DNA of 15,925 nt, from the NCBI GenBank assembly GCA_965651265.1, contig CBFGRV010000064.1, forward strand, positions 1-15,925, written 5' to 3'. A program made the translations under genes and the position numbers. Positions 7,472-13,918 of this stretch are shown one piece after another. The stretch comes from CBFGRV01 sp965651265. Its GTDB lineage: Bacteria; Bacteroidota; Rhodothermia; Rhodothermales; VXPQ01. Position 1 is the stretch's first letter. Each line of letters starts with the position of its first letter. The notes below the pieces were generated by a model, which had not been told where the DNA came from, made no database searches, and was given only the letters and a program-made list of their open reading frames with translations.

Positions 7472-7960
7472 ATGCACGATCGCGCCTCGGAATTGATTGA
7501 AGTACTAGGCATGCAGCCGCATCCCGAGGGTGGCTACTTTCGGGAGATCTTTCGATCTGCGGAGCGGGTCGTTCCGGAGGACAGGCGCGGGGTTCGGTCG
7601 GCGCTTACGACGATCTACTTCTTGCTGACCGAGGGGACGTTCAGCCGCTGGCATCAGGTCGCCTCCGACGAGGTCTGGCATCTCTACGAGGGAGGTCCGC
7701 TCCAGCTGTTCGAGCTCCCGGAATCCGCCGACAACTTGCGGCGACACGTGCTGAGTCCGGTGGATGGTGAGGGTGGTGCTCCGGTGTGGACGATCCCTGC
7801 CCGGCACTGGCAGGCCGCTCGACCTGTCGGGAGCTATGCGCTATTAGGCTGTACGGTCGGCCCCGGTTTCGAATTCGCCGACTTCCGCTTCCTGGCAGAT
7901 GTCCAGGATTTGGCCGCGCGTGTGCGGAAAGTCTGGCCCGATGTGGCCGAGCTCGTCTAA
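7472..7960 (+). CDS. DUF985 (Cupin_5) family protein
   Basis: A 162-residue cytoplasmic single-domain cupin of the Cupin_5 family, to which yeast YML079w belongs. Diagnostic stretches are HPEGGYFREIFRS at residues 17-29, SRWHQVASDEVWHLYEG at 58-73, containing H61, E67 and H70 as candidate ligand-site residues, and GCTVGPGFEFADF near the end. Members have a jelly-roll fold and some bind small ligands or metal; no general enzymatic activity is agreed. AGGGAG at 7460-7465 lies 6 nt before the ATG, so the start is well supported. The length is normal for the family. Directly after its stop codon lies the 3' end of a toxin gene in another frame, so the deletion that destroyed the toxin ended at or near this gene's 3' end; the last residues may have been affected. 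Confidence 0.92.
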   Translation: MHDRASELIEVLGMQPHPEGGYFREIFRSAERVVPEDRRGVRSALTTIYFLLTEGTFSRWHQVASDEVWHLYEGGPLQLFELPESADNLRRHVLSPVDGEGGAPVWTIPARHWQAARPVGSYALLGCTVGPGFEFADFRFLADVQDLAARVRKVWPDVAELV

Positions 7961-7985
7961 GCTCGCACGAACGGACGGCTGCGCA

Positions 7986-8183
7986 AAGAAGCAGCGTCAG
8001 CAGATCGATTCGCGCATCGCAAAGCTGGCACGGGATCCTCGGCCTGTCGGTTGCCAGAAGCTCTCGGGGGAAAACAGCTATCGGGTTCGGCAGGGAGACC
8101 ACCGGATCATCTATGTGATCGAGGATGACCTTCTCGTCGTGACGGTAGTGAACGTGAGGCACCGGCGCGACGTGTATAGGTGA
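7986..8183 (+). pseudogene. 3' remnant of a ParE/RelE-family toxin gene
   Basis: The open frame ending at 8183 encodes KKQRQQIDSRIAKLARDPRP, then a GCQKLSGENSYRVRQGDHRIIYVIEDD block and finally VNVRHRRDVYR. This matches the last two thirds of the RelE/ParE toxin fold: the second helix, the K-L-x-G turn, the YRVR-x-GD-x-RIIY strands and the RHRRDVYR C-terminus. The first beta-strand and helix of the family (about 20 residues) are missing. The frame upstream runs without a plausible start into the cupin gene, and no antitoxin gene is present on either side. The only in-frame ATG (7899) lies inside the cupin coding sequence and would add unrelated residues. I call it a deletion remnant; an alternative is an N-terminally altered but expressed protein of 94 residues starting at 7899. 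Confidence 0.8.
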
Positions 8184-8295
8184 GGGCGTAGAGCAGCACA
8201 ACAAAGTGAAGATGCGGCCGTACCGCCCGCAGGTGGTTCGTGCGGCGGCTGGGGCGAAAATCGATTGCCAGACACTCAAATTGACGAGATCGACC

Positions 8296-9588
8296 ATGCC
8301 CATATTCGACAGCAGTCCTGGAGAGTCCCTTGGCGAGCGAGTTGCGGTGATTGCCTGCTCGTGTCTTATGATGCTGGCCGGGAATGCCGCCGCACAGGTC
8401 GATGACGCGCGCGCTACGATGTACTTCGAGGAGGCTGCCGAGCTCTGCGAACACGAAGGCGGTCGTCTCTGGGGGATGTCGTTGTGCGGCCCGATGGTCT
8501 TCGCTGATGTACAAACCGGGACGATCGCCACCAATCAACCTGCGCCTGAGGCACCTCGACCGCGGGTCCTCGGCTACGCCAATGCGGCGCTGGAATGGGG
8601 CGACGCCCGGTGGTCGACGTTCATCTGGAAGATGATCCCTGCCGACGACGAGCGTGATCGGGCGCGCCTGTTCATGCACGAGCTTTTCCACCGGGTTCAG
8701 CCACAGTTCGGGCTTCTCATACCGGCGAGTGCAACGACGCCTGATCACCTGGACACGATGGAGGGGCGCTACTGGCTGCAGCTCGAATGGCGGGCACTGG
8801 TTCAGGCGCTCAAATCGTCCGGAATTGAGCAGGCGGATGCGATCCGGGATGCACTCGCGTTTCGAGCGAAGCGTCGATCGCTGTTCCCGGGCTCCGAGGA
8901 GAGCGAGCGGGTAGTCGAGATCAACGAGGGGCTGGCGCAGTACACCGGCACCGTGGTGGCCGCATCTTCAAACGAGGAGGCGCGGCTGGATGCCATCGAC
9001 CAGCTGTTGGAGGCTCCGGAAAAGGCGAGTTTCGTCCGCACGTTCGCCTATCCCTCGGGAGCGGCGTATGGGATTCTTCTCGATGCCTATTCGCCGGGAT
9101 GGACGAGACGGATTGAGGCCGGCGACGACCTGGCCGAGTTGCTGATGGAGTCCGCAGACCTCGAAGCCGCCGACGATGTGGAGGCCGCCGCAGAGCGATA
9201 CGGCGGGCCGGAGCTGCTGGTGGCTGAGGAACGGCGCGAGGCAGAACGACAGGCCCGAATCGCCGAGCTGCGGCGCCGCTTCGTGGACGGTCCCGTGCTC
9301 GTACTTCCACGCGGGCGAAACGCGTCCTTCATCACCACGGGGGTCACCCCAATTCCGGGCGAGGGAACGGTCTATCCAAGCTTTCGCGTAGCGGGTGAAT
9401 GGGGGAGCATCGAGGCCGATCAGGTACTCATGTCGCCGGATGGAAGCACGCTGACGGTCCCGGGACCGGTCGCGATCGAAGGCCAAACGCTGTCCGGCGA
9501 GGGCTGGAGGGTCACCCTCGCGGAGGGATGGGTCGTACGCGACGGTCGTCGCCCCGGTGATCTTCGCATCGAGCCTGGGGGCGAGTGA
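8296..9588 (+). CDS. Secreted HExxH (gluzincin-like) metallopeptidase, family unassigned
   Basis: The predicted 430-residue protein has an N-terminal signal peptide (hydrophobic VAVIACSCLMMLAG, cleavage plausible after NAAA) and so acts outside the cytoplasm. HELFH at residues 128-132 is a zinc-binding HExxH motif, and NEGLAQY with E211 fits the third ligand of gluzincins, as in the NEG motif of M1 peptidases. The spacing is about 80 residues, longer than in M1. Before the site is EAPRPRVLGYANAALEWGD; a charged helix at about 310-335 (EERREAERQARIAELRRRF) follows, then a C-terminal beta domain (VLVLPRGRNASF... SFRVAGEWGSIE). The ATG at 8296 was chosen because it places the signal peptide at the N-terminus; upstream in-frame codons from 8206 add charged sequence before it. 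There is only a weak purine stretch as ribosome site. Substrate unknown. Confidence 0.75.
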   Translation: MPIFDSSPGESLGERVAVIACSCLMMLAGNAAAQVDDARATMYFEEAAELCEHEGGRLWGMSLCGPMVFADVQTGTIATNQPAPEAPRPRVLGYANAALEWGDARWSTFIWKMIPADDERDRARLFMHELFHRVQPQFGLLIPASATTPDHLDTMEGRYWLQLEWRALVQALKSSGIEQADAIRDALAFRAKRRSLFPGSEESERVVEINEGLAQYTGTVVAASSNEEARLDAIDQLLEAPEKASFVRTFAYPSGAAYGILLDAYSPGWTRRIEAGDDLAELLMESADLEAADDVEAAAERYGGPELLVAEERREAERQARIAELRRRFVDGPVLVLPRGRNASFITTGVTPIPGEGTVYPSFRVAGEWGSIEADQVLMSPDGSTLTVPGPVAIEGQTLSGEGWRVTLAEGWVVRDGRRPGDLRIEPGGE

Positions 9589-9931
9589 CACATAATAACC
9601 ACCTGCCATGCGGTTGCACGCTATTGGTGTCGCCCATGAAGACCGCACTACGACGGGCAAGCCATCAAACGCCTGCAGCTATCGGATTCAGTCATCGCCG
9701 AGAACGGAATGCAGATCGTGACCGACAAGCCGGCGAACAGAGGCAACGATGCGTAAGGAGCGCGTGCGCAGGGACGTGCCGACGTTTGCGTGTAACCACC
9801 TGGGGTCCTACGTTGAGCGCAGGAGTTTCGTCTGAGCGCTTGCGCGACGTGCCGGTGATGGGGGGTCGTCATGCGGCCGAGCAGGCGAACAGAGCGGGTT
9901 CTTTGTAGTCGTAGAAGGAAGAGAGAAGAGA
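9589..9931. other. Gap with possible decayed coding sequence
   Basis: These 343 bp separate the first metallopeptidase from the methyltransferase gene. One frame, 9652-9756, reads like the end of a real protein (GQAIKRLQLSDSVIAENGMQ, then IVTDKPANRGNDA and stop) but has no start and is preceded by TGA. An overlapping frame beginning ATG at 9608 (MRLHAIGVAHEDR) could be its upstream part after a frameshift near 9640. I do not recognise the protein. From 9757 to 9910 I see nothing. A purine-rich ribosome site follows. Confidence 0.35.
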
Positions 9932-10741
9932 ATGGCCGAGCAATACTTCGGTAGAGCCTACGGCGGCAATCCTGCGGCGAGCTACGAGCGTTTCTTCGTT
10001 CCGGCGATCGGCGCGCCGGTGGCAGCGGATCTCATGGACATCGCCGCGCTTCGTACGGCCGAGCGGGTGTTGGACGTCGCTTGTGGTACTGGTGTTGTGG
10101 CGCGGCTAGCGGCACGTCAGGTCGGTGACGACGGGATCGTAGCCGGGTTGGACATTAATCCCGGAATGCTGGCCGTTGCGCGCTCCGCATCGCCGGCAGA
10201 TCTGCAGATCGGGTGGCATGAGGGAAGCGCCGAAGCCATGCCGCTTCCGGATGCGTCGTTCGACGTGGTGCTGTGTCAGATGGGGCTCCAGTTCATGCCG
10301 GAGAAGGAGGCTGCCTTGCGCGAAATGCGGCGGGTTCTGGTACCCGGGGGCCGCCTGATCCTCAATCTGCCCGGACCGACGCCGCGATCGCTCGCTATCA
10401 TGGCAGAGGCGCTCGGGCGCTACATCAGCCCCCAGGCGGCCGGCTTCGTGAACCACGTTTTCTCCCTCCACGACGCGACGGAGATCCACGATCTCGTCAA
10501 GGGTGCAGGCTTCGACGATGTCTCCGTTCAGTCGGAGACCAAGCTACTGCGCGTTCCGCCGCCCGAGGAGTTTCTCTGGCAGTATGTATATAGCACCCCG
10601 CTTGCGAGTACCGTCGCGCAGGTAGATGACGATCGTCTCGGCGCGCTGGAGCGGGATGTCGTCGCAAAGTGGCAGGAATTCGTGCGAGATGGAGTCCTCG
10701 AGCTTCAGGTGCGCATCGTAGTCGCCACCGGCCGGGCATGA
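9932..10741 (+). CDS. Class I SAM-dependent methyltransferase (Methyltransf_11/UbiE-like)
   Basis: A 269-residue soluble enzyme that transfers a methyl group from S-adenosylmethionine. Motif I is VLDVACGTG at residues 46-54; the acidic residue that binds the SAM ribose is D74 in GLDINPGML. Motif II/III appear as EAMPLPDASFDVVLCQMGLQF and LREMRRVLVPGGRLIL. The tail (VPPPEEFLWQYVYSTPLASTVAQ) resembles methyltransferases acting on small molecules rather than nucleic acids or ribosomal proteins. The extended purine run GGAAGAGAGAAGAG immediately upstream is a good ribosome-binding site and fixes the ATG. The next gene starts about 100 bp downstream, same strand, with no functional link visible. 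Substrate cannot be deduced; naming it UbiE would be overcalling. Confidence 0.9.
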   Translation: MAEQYFGRAYGGNPAASYERFFVPAIGAPVAADLMDIAALRTAERVLDVACGTGVVARLAARQVGDDGIVAGLDINPGMLAVARSASPADLQIGWHEGSAEAMPLPDASFDVVLCQMGLQFMPEKEAALREMRRVLVPGGRLILNLPGPTPRSLAIMAEALGRYISPQAAGFVNHVFSLHDATEIHDLVKGAGFDDVSVQSETKLLRVPPPEEFLWQYVYSTPLASTVAQVDDDRLGALERDVVAKWQEFVRDGVLELQVRIVVATGRA

Positions 10742-10842
10742 GACGTTCGGTTCTTCGGTCGTCCTCGTTCATGAGAATTCCACATGTTGCTGGTTCGATG
10801 GCCGGCATTTACTTGCCCATTGGGACCTTGACTAGCCGCTCA

Positions 10843-11781
10843 ATGCAAGCTTCGACCATCGCCGACCACCGCCTGCGCGCCACAATAGCCGTCGCTTTCC
10901 TCACCAGCGTATTCGCGTCTGCACGTGCTCAGGAGCCGCCTCCATCCACGACGCTCGAGGCGCTTCATCTCGATACGACGCATGTTGGGAGAATCACTGC
11001 GTATTTCGGCCCAGCAGATCGAGAATACGCGCATCAACTCGCGACTCTATCCGATGCGGCAGCAGCGTACTTTGAGCGAGAATTCGGTGGGACGTTATCT
11101 CTTCATCTAGCCATTCTGTCACCGGAGGATTGGTTCGATCCGTATACGGGTGGCGACTCCATGGCATACGGGATGCCGTGGGGCTGGGTGGAAGGGCAGA
11201 TAATGGCGGTGCCCGCCTCCCTGGATGACGGCGTGCTGATCCTGGGCCCCGACTCCGAGTCGAACCGCCGGCGTGTCCAATTCGTGATGCTCCACGAGCT
11301 CGGGCACATCGCCAGCAAGCGAATGCTTCACCCCGAAAGCCCCATCGCGTACTCGTCCGTCTGGTGGTTCGAGGAATTTCTCGCCACCTATTTCGCCTAC
11401 TCTTTTGTGCGTGCCCATGACACCGAGTGGGCGGAGGCAAGTCGGAAGGAATGGGTGGATTTCTTGGATGGTTATACGCCCGCCGTCCTTTCGATGGACT
11501 GGGACTTCATGGACGACCTCCCGCCGGAAGACTTCGCACGCACGTATGCCTGGTATCAGATGCTGCTGAACCTCTGGGCTGCCGAGCTATACGAGGATCA
11601 CAGCCTGGACTTTCTGCGAAATGTGAGAGATCGATTGCCGTGGAGGGAGGGAGGGGCGTGGACGAGCGACCTCGTCCTTCGCGAGCTTGAAGAGATTGCT
11701 CCAGGTTTCCAAGCCAGGGTCGACAAATTGCAGAGCGGCGGTTATCTGCAGGATCGTCGCTCGATCGATCACGGGCACTGA
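10843..11781 (+). CDS. Second secreted HExxH metallopeptidase-like protein
   Basis: The 312-residue product has an N-terminal signal peptide (RATIAVAFLTSVFASARAQ) and is predicted to be exported. HELGH at residues 151-155 is the zinc-binding catalytic motif, and WWFEEFLATYFAY provides the likely third ligand, E178, in a position like NEGLA of gluzincins, only about 23 residues beyond the HExxH, as in M1/thermolysin-type enzymes. Preceding residues (ITAYFGPADREYAHQLATLSDAAAAYFEREFG) resemble the helical entry of peptidase_MA-like proteins. The tail after 210 is helix-rich (FARTYAWYQMLLNLWAAELYE). I chose ATG 10843 because it starts just before the signal peptide; in-frame ATGs at 10798 and 10771 would precede it with non-signal sequence. 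No strong ribosome site. It shares the design of the protein at 8296 but little direct similarity. Confidence 0.78.
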   Translation: MQASTIADHRLRATIAVAFLTSVFASARAQEPPPSTTLEALHLDTTHVGRITAYFGPADREYAHQLATLSDAAAAYFEREFGGTLSLHLAILSPEDWFDPYTGGDSMAYGMPWGWVEGQIMAVPASLDDGVLILGPDSESNRRRVQFVMLHELGHIASKRMLHPESPIAYSSVWWFEEFLATYFAYSFVRAHDTEWAEASRKEWVDFLDGYTPAVLSMDWDFMDDLPPEDFARTYAWYQMLLNLWAAELYEDHSLDFLRNVRDRLPWREGGAWTSDLVLRELEEIAPGFQARVDKLQSGGYLQDRRSIDHGH

Positions 11782-11833
11782 TGCCGCCGCACGGGATTGA
11801 CGATGCCGACCCAAGCTAGCGCCGACCAGCACC

Positions 11834-12175
11834 ATGAAGCGGACAGCGGCCAAATCGGAGGGAATTCGATTCGCCCTCGAGCGTGACGGGAGAGAAATCG
11901 CACGCGCATTTCTCTACATTCTACACAACGACCTCCATGATCGGCCTTTTGGACTCCTCGAAGATGTCTTCGTCGATGAATCGTACAGGGGAGGAGGACT
12001 CGGCAGTCTGATCGTATCCGCTGTAATCGACGAGGCGCGCGATCGTGGGTGCTACAAATTGATCGCGACCAGTCGTTATTCGCGGCCGCGAGTCCATGTA
12101 CTCTATCAACGACTCGGCTTTCGGGATCACGGGAAGGAGTTCCGCATGGATTTCGGAGCCACCAGTGCTACATAG
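11834..12175 (+). CDS. GNAT-family N-acetyltransferase
   Basis: A compact 113-residue acetyltransferase that would transfer acetyl from acetyl-CoA to an amine. Strand beta4 and the pyrophosphate-binding loop of motif A are clear: LLEDVFVDESYRGGGLGSLIV at residues 41-61, with the R/Q-x-x-G-x-G signature as RGGGLG (52-57). Motif B is YQRLGF at 91-96, the usual end of GNAT domains. The N-terminus is short, so beta1 and alpha1 are minimal (IRFALERDGREIARAFLYIL), but short GNAT proteins of this kind exist. The ATG lies 52 bp after the stop of the metallopeptidase, so the two could be cotranscribed; the ribosome site is weak. Substrate unknown. Confidence 0.88.
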   Translation: MKRTAAKSEGIRFALERDGREIARAFLYILHNDLHDRPFGLLEDVFVDESYRGGGLGSLIVSAVIDEARDRGCYKLIATSRYSRPRVHVLYQRLGFRDHGKEFRMDFGATSAT

Positions 12176-12283
12176 CACAAGTGACGTGCCATCGGAGACT
12201 GGATGGGCGGAGCCGTGGATCTGGAGGGTCGGGAGCAGGTGCCACAGCCGTAGGAAAATAGTTCGTCCACCACGCAGAATGGA

Positions 12284-13030
12284 ATGGAACCAGTCCTTCT
12301 GGTAACCGGCGGAAGTCGCGGTATTGGCGCCGCCACGGCGCTGCTGGCCGGCCGAAAAGGATATGCGGTTGCCGTGAACTATGTACAGAGCGACCGCGAA
12401 GCCCGCGCAGTCGTCGACCAGATCCGCGAAGCTGGAGGATCGGCCCTTGCCATCAAGCGCGATGTCTCCGTCGAAGCAGAAGTTGTCAGCCTGTTCGACA
12501 GTGTCGACGAACACCTTGGACCGGTTCGGGCGCTCGTGAACAACGCCGGGGTACTCGAGACACAATGCCGGGTTGCGGAACTCTCTGCAGATAGACTGGG
12601 CAGGATCTTCGCGACAAATGTAATCGGCTCCATTCTATGCGCTCGCGAGGCGGTGCGCCGGATGTCGACCGCGCGGGGCGGAAACGGGGGAGCCATCGTC
12701 AACGTCTCCTCCGTAGCGGCACGATCGGGATCGCCCGGAGAGTACGTCGACTACGCGGCATCCAAAGGAGCGATCGACACGTTCACCATCGGGTTGGCAA
12801 AGGAGGTTGCCGCGGAAGGGATTCGAGTGAATGCGGTACGTCCCGCGTTTATTTACACCGACATCCACGCATCTGGTGGTGAGCCCGACCGGGTAGATCG
12901 GATCAAGTCAAACATACCCATGCGTCGTGGGGGTCATCCTGACGAGGTCGCGCGTGCTATCCTCTGGCTACTGTCTGATGAAGCTTCCTACGCCACGGGT
13001 TCGTTCATCGATCTGGCGGGTGGCGCGTAG
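12284..13030 (+). CDS. SDR-family oxidoreductase (classical, NAD(P)-dependent)
   Basis: A 248-residue classical short-chain dehydrogenase/reductase, full length. The Rossmann cofactor motif is TGGSRGIG at residues 8-15, NNAG at 86-89, and the catalytic residues are S143, Y157 and K161 (YAASK). The PAFIYTDIHASGGEP loop and the terminal TGSFIDLAGG are typical of the glucose-1-dehydrogenase/FabG/YgfF group. An NYV at the end of strand 2 followed by polar residues suggests NADPH may be preferred, but this is weak evidence. It starts 108 bp after the GNAT gene on the same strand. The substrate cannot be named: similar proteins reduce sugars, acyl carriers and diverse ketones. No strong ribosome site is visible before the ATG. 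Confidence 0.92.
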   Translation: MEPVLLVTGGSRGIGAATALLAGRKGYAVAVNYVQSDREARAVVDQIREAGGSALAIKRDVSVEAEVVSLFDSVDEHLGPVRALVNNAGVLETQCRVAELSADRLGRIFATNVIGSILCAREAVRRMSTARGGNGGAIVNVSSVAARSGSPGEYVDYAASKGAIDTFTIGLAKEVAAEGIRVNAVRPAFIYTDIHASGGEPDRVDRIKSNIPMRRGGHPDEVARAILWLLSDEASYATGSFIDLAGGA

Positions 13031-13252
13031 CCTTCGACCGCCGCCGGCGCAATCGCGATCGGAGCAGCAAATACTCACTTCGGCACGATTATTGTCAACT
13101 CGCCGTTTACGTTGTCTTGAGTATTCGCGCTTGCCGCGTTTGGAGTGCAAACTGCAATCCGAATGTGGTGGCGGAGGGCATTGAGGTGAGGTCGAATGCT
13201 GCATCCAAAGGAGGCAGCACTCAAGGCATCGCTAGAAAACGGAGGTCCGTTA

Positions 13253-13282
13253 ATGTCCTTCATTCCATCACAAACGCGGTAA
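13253..13282 (+). other. Possible nine-codon leader ORF ahead of the H1-like gene
   Basis: ATG at 13253 is preceded 7 nt upstream by a strong GGAGG (13241-13245) and reads MSFIPSQTR before TAA. It ends 17 nt before the start of the H1-like gene, which itself has no good ribosome site. Translation of this mini-ORF could feed ribosomes to the next start, or the site could be a coincidence. Confidence 0.3.
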
Positions 13283-13299
13283 AGTCCGCAAGTACACAA

Positions 13300-13656
13300 A
13301 TGGCAAAAGCAACGAAGGCTAAAGCAACAAAGAAGAGCCCGGCGAAGAAGAGCACGACGAAGACGTCGGCTTCCGCGTCGAAGACTTCGAGCGCGAAGCG
13401 CTCGACCAAGACGGCAACCGCCAAGCGCTCGACCAAGACGGCGCCCGCCAAGCGGTCGACCAAGACGGCAAGCTCCAAGCGCGCGGCCAAGACGGTGAGC
13501 GCCAAGCGGTCGACCAAGACGGCAAGCTCCAAGCGCGCGGCCAAGACGGTGAGCGCCAAGCGCGCGACTAAGTCCGCGCCCGTGCGCGCCAGCAAGAGCG
13601 CGAAGCCTGCCGCTCGCAGTGCTCGCTCGACGAAGTCGGCAAGCAAGAAGAAGTAA
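13300..13656 (+). CDS. Histone H1-like Lys/Ala/Ser/Thr-rich DNA-binding protein
   Basis: A 118-residue, extremely basic, low-complexity protein with no acidic residues. After MAKATKAKATKKSPAKK come seven 9-residue repeats of the form AKRSTKTAx or SKRAAKTVS (residues 32-94), then a tail rich in SK/AR ending SASKKK. It resembles the C-terminal tail of eukaryotic histone H1 and the bacterial H1-like proteins such as HctB, BpH1 and AlgP, which bind DNA non-specifically and compact the nucleoid; the DNA-binding role is inferred from that composition. The longer open frame from 13117 starts at TTG and its first 61 codons do not share the composition, so ATG 13300 is preferred. It is followed by a strong terminator, consistent with a short, possibly abundant, monocistronic transcript. 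Confidence 0.87.
   Translation: MAKATKAKATKKSPAKKSTTKTSASASKTSSAKRSTKTATAKRSTKTAPAKRSTKTASSKRAAKTVSAKRSTKTASSKRAAKTVSAKRATKSAPVRASKSAKPAARSARSTKSASKKK
13393..13581 (+). repeat. Seven in-frame 27-bp repeats within the H1-like gene
   Basis: Seven 27-bp units encode the 9-residue AKRSTKTAx/SKRAAKTVS motif. Units 3-4 and 5-6 are near identical as a 54-bp pair, indicating recent duplication of a two-unit block. Such arrays expand and contract readily by slippage, so length is expected to vary between strains. Confidence 0.85.
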
Positions 13657-13706
13657 CATGAGCGATCGTCAGGCCCGTAAGCTTGACGATACTCTGTTAC
13701 ATCGCG

Positions 13707-13764
13707 GCGCGAACTGCCGAAGACTTGAATTCGAGCTCGGCAGTTCGCGCTTTTGGCTTTTCTG
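13707..13764 (+). terminator. Rho-independent terminator after the H1-like gene
   Basis: A perfect 14-bp stem pairs 13707-13720 (GCGCGAACTGCCGA) with 13737-13750 around a 16-nt loop and is followed at once by TTTTGGCTTTT. It lies 51 bp beyond the H1-like stop and acts on the plus strand. It separates this gene from the hydrolase downstream. Confidence 0.92.
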
Positions 13765-13839
13765 GAGGGCTCTTTTTTTGCAAACTTGTCGCATATGCCC
13801 GGATAACCGCCGAACGGCGCGAGGTGTTCGATGTCGAAA

Positions 13840-13888
13840 TCGACCGCACTCGGTCGACAAGGGGTAAAGGCGTCCGGCCATTCCGGAC
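13840..13888. promoter_or_regulatory. Two short palindromes upstream of the alpha/beta hydrolase
   Basis: TCGACCG-CACT-CGGTCGA (13840-13857) is a perfect 7-bp dyad and GTCCGG-CCATT-CCGGAC (13872-13888) a perfect 6-bp dyad. Both lie 30-80 bp ahead of the hydrolase start and after the terminator, where an operator would be expected. They could also be RNA hairpins in the leader. No regulator gene is adjacent. Confidence 0.4.
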
Positions 13889-13918
13889 ATTAGAAACGCC
13901 TTGGAGCACGACATCGAT

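Noticed and set aside
7292..7477. 61-codon minus-strand ORF before the cupin gene, considered as a transposase fragment
   Set aside because: It shows no DDE or zinc-finger motif and no terminal inverted repeats, and it overlaps the cupin start and ribosome site.
8195..8240. Integron attC-like inverted repeat (GCACAAC ... GTTCGTGC) after the toxin remnant
   Set aside because: The right arm does not fit the GTTRRRY consensus, the arms are not exact complements, and none of the other gaps in the region holds an attC or an integrase gene.
13070..13125. 8-bp inverted repeat AATACTCA/TGAGTATT after the SDR gene
   Set aside because: The arms are short and 40 bp apart with no U-tract, so chance is likely.
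13117..13299. N-terminal extension of the H1-like protein from TTG 13117
   Set aside because: These 61 codons have ordinary composition unlike the basic low-complexity protein and contain the leader with its own ribosome site.
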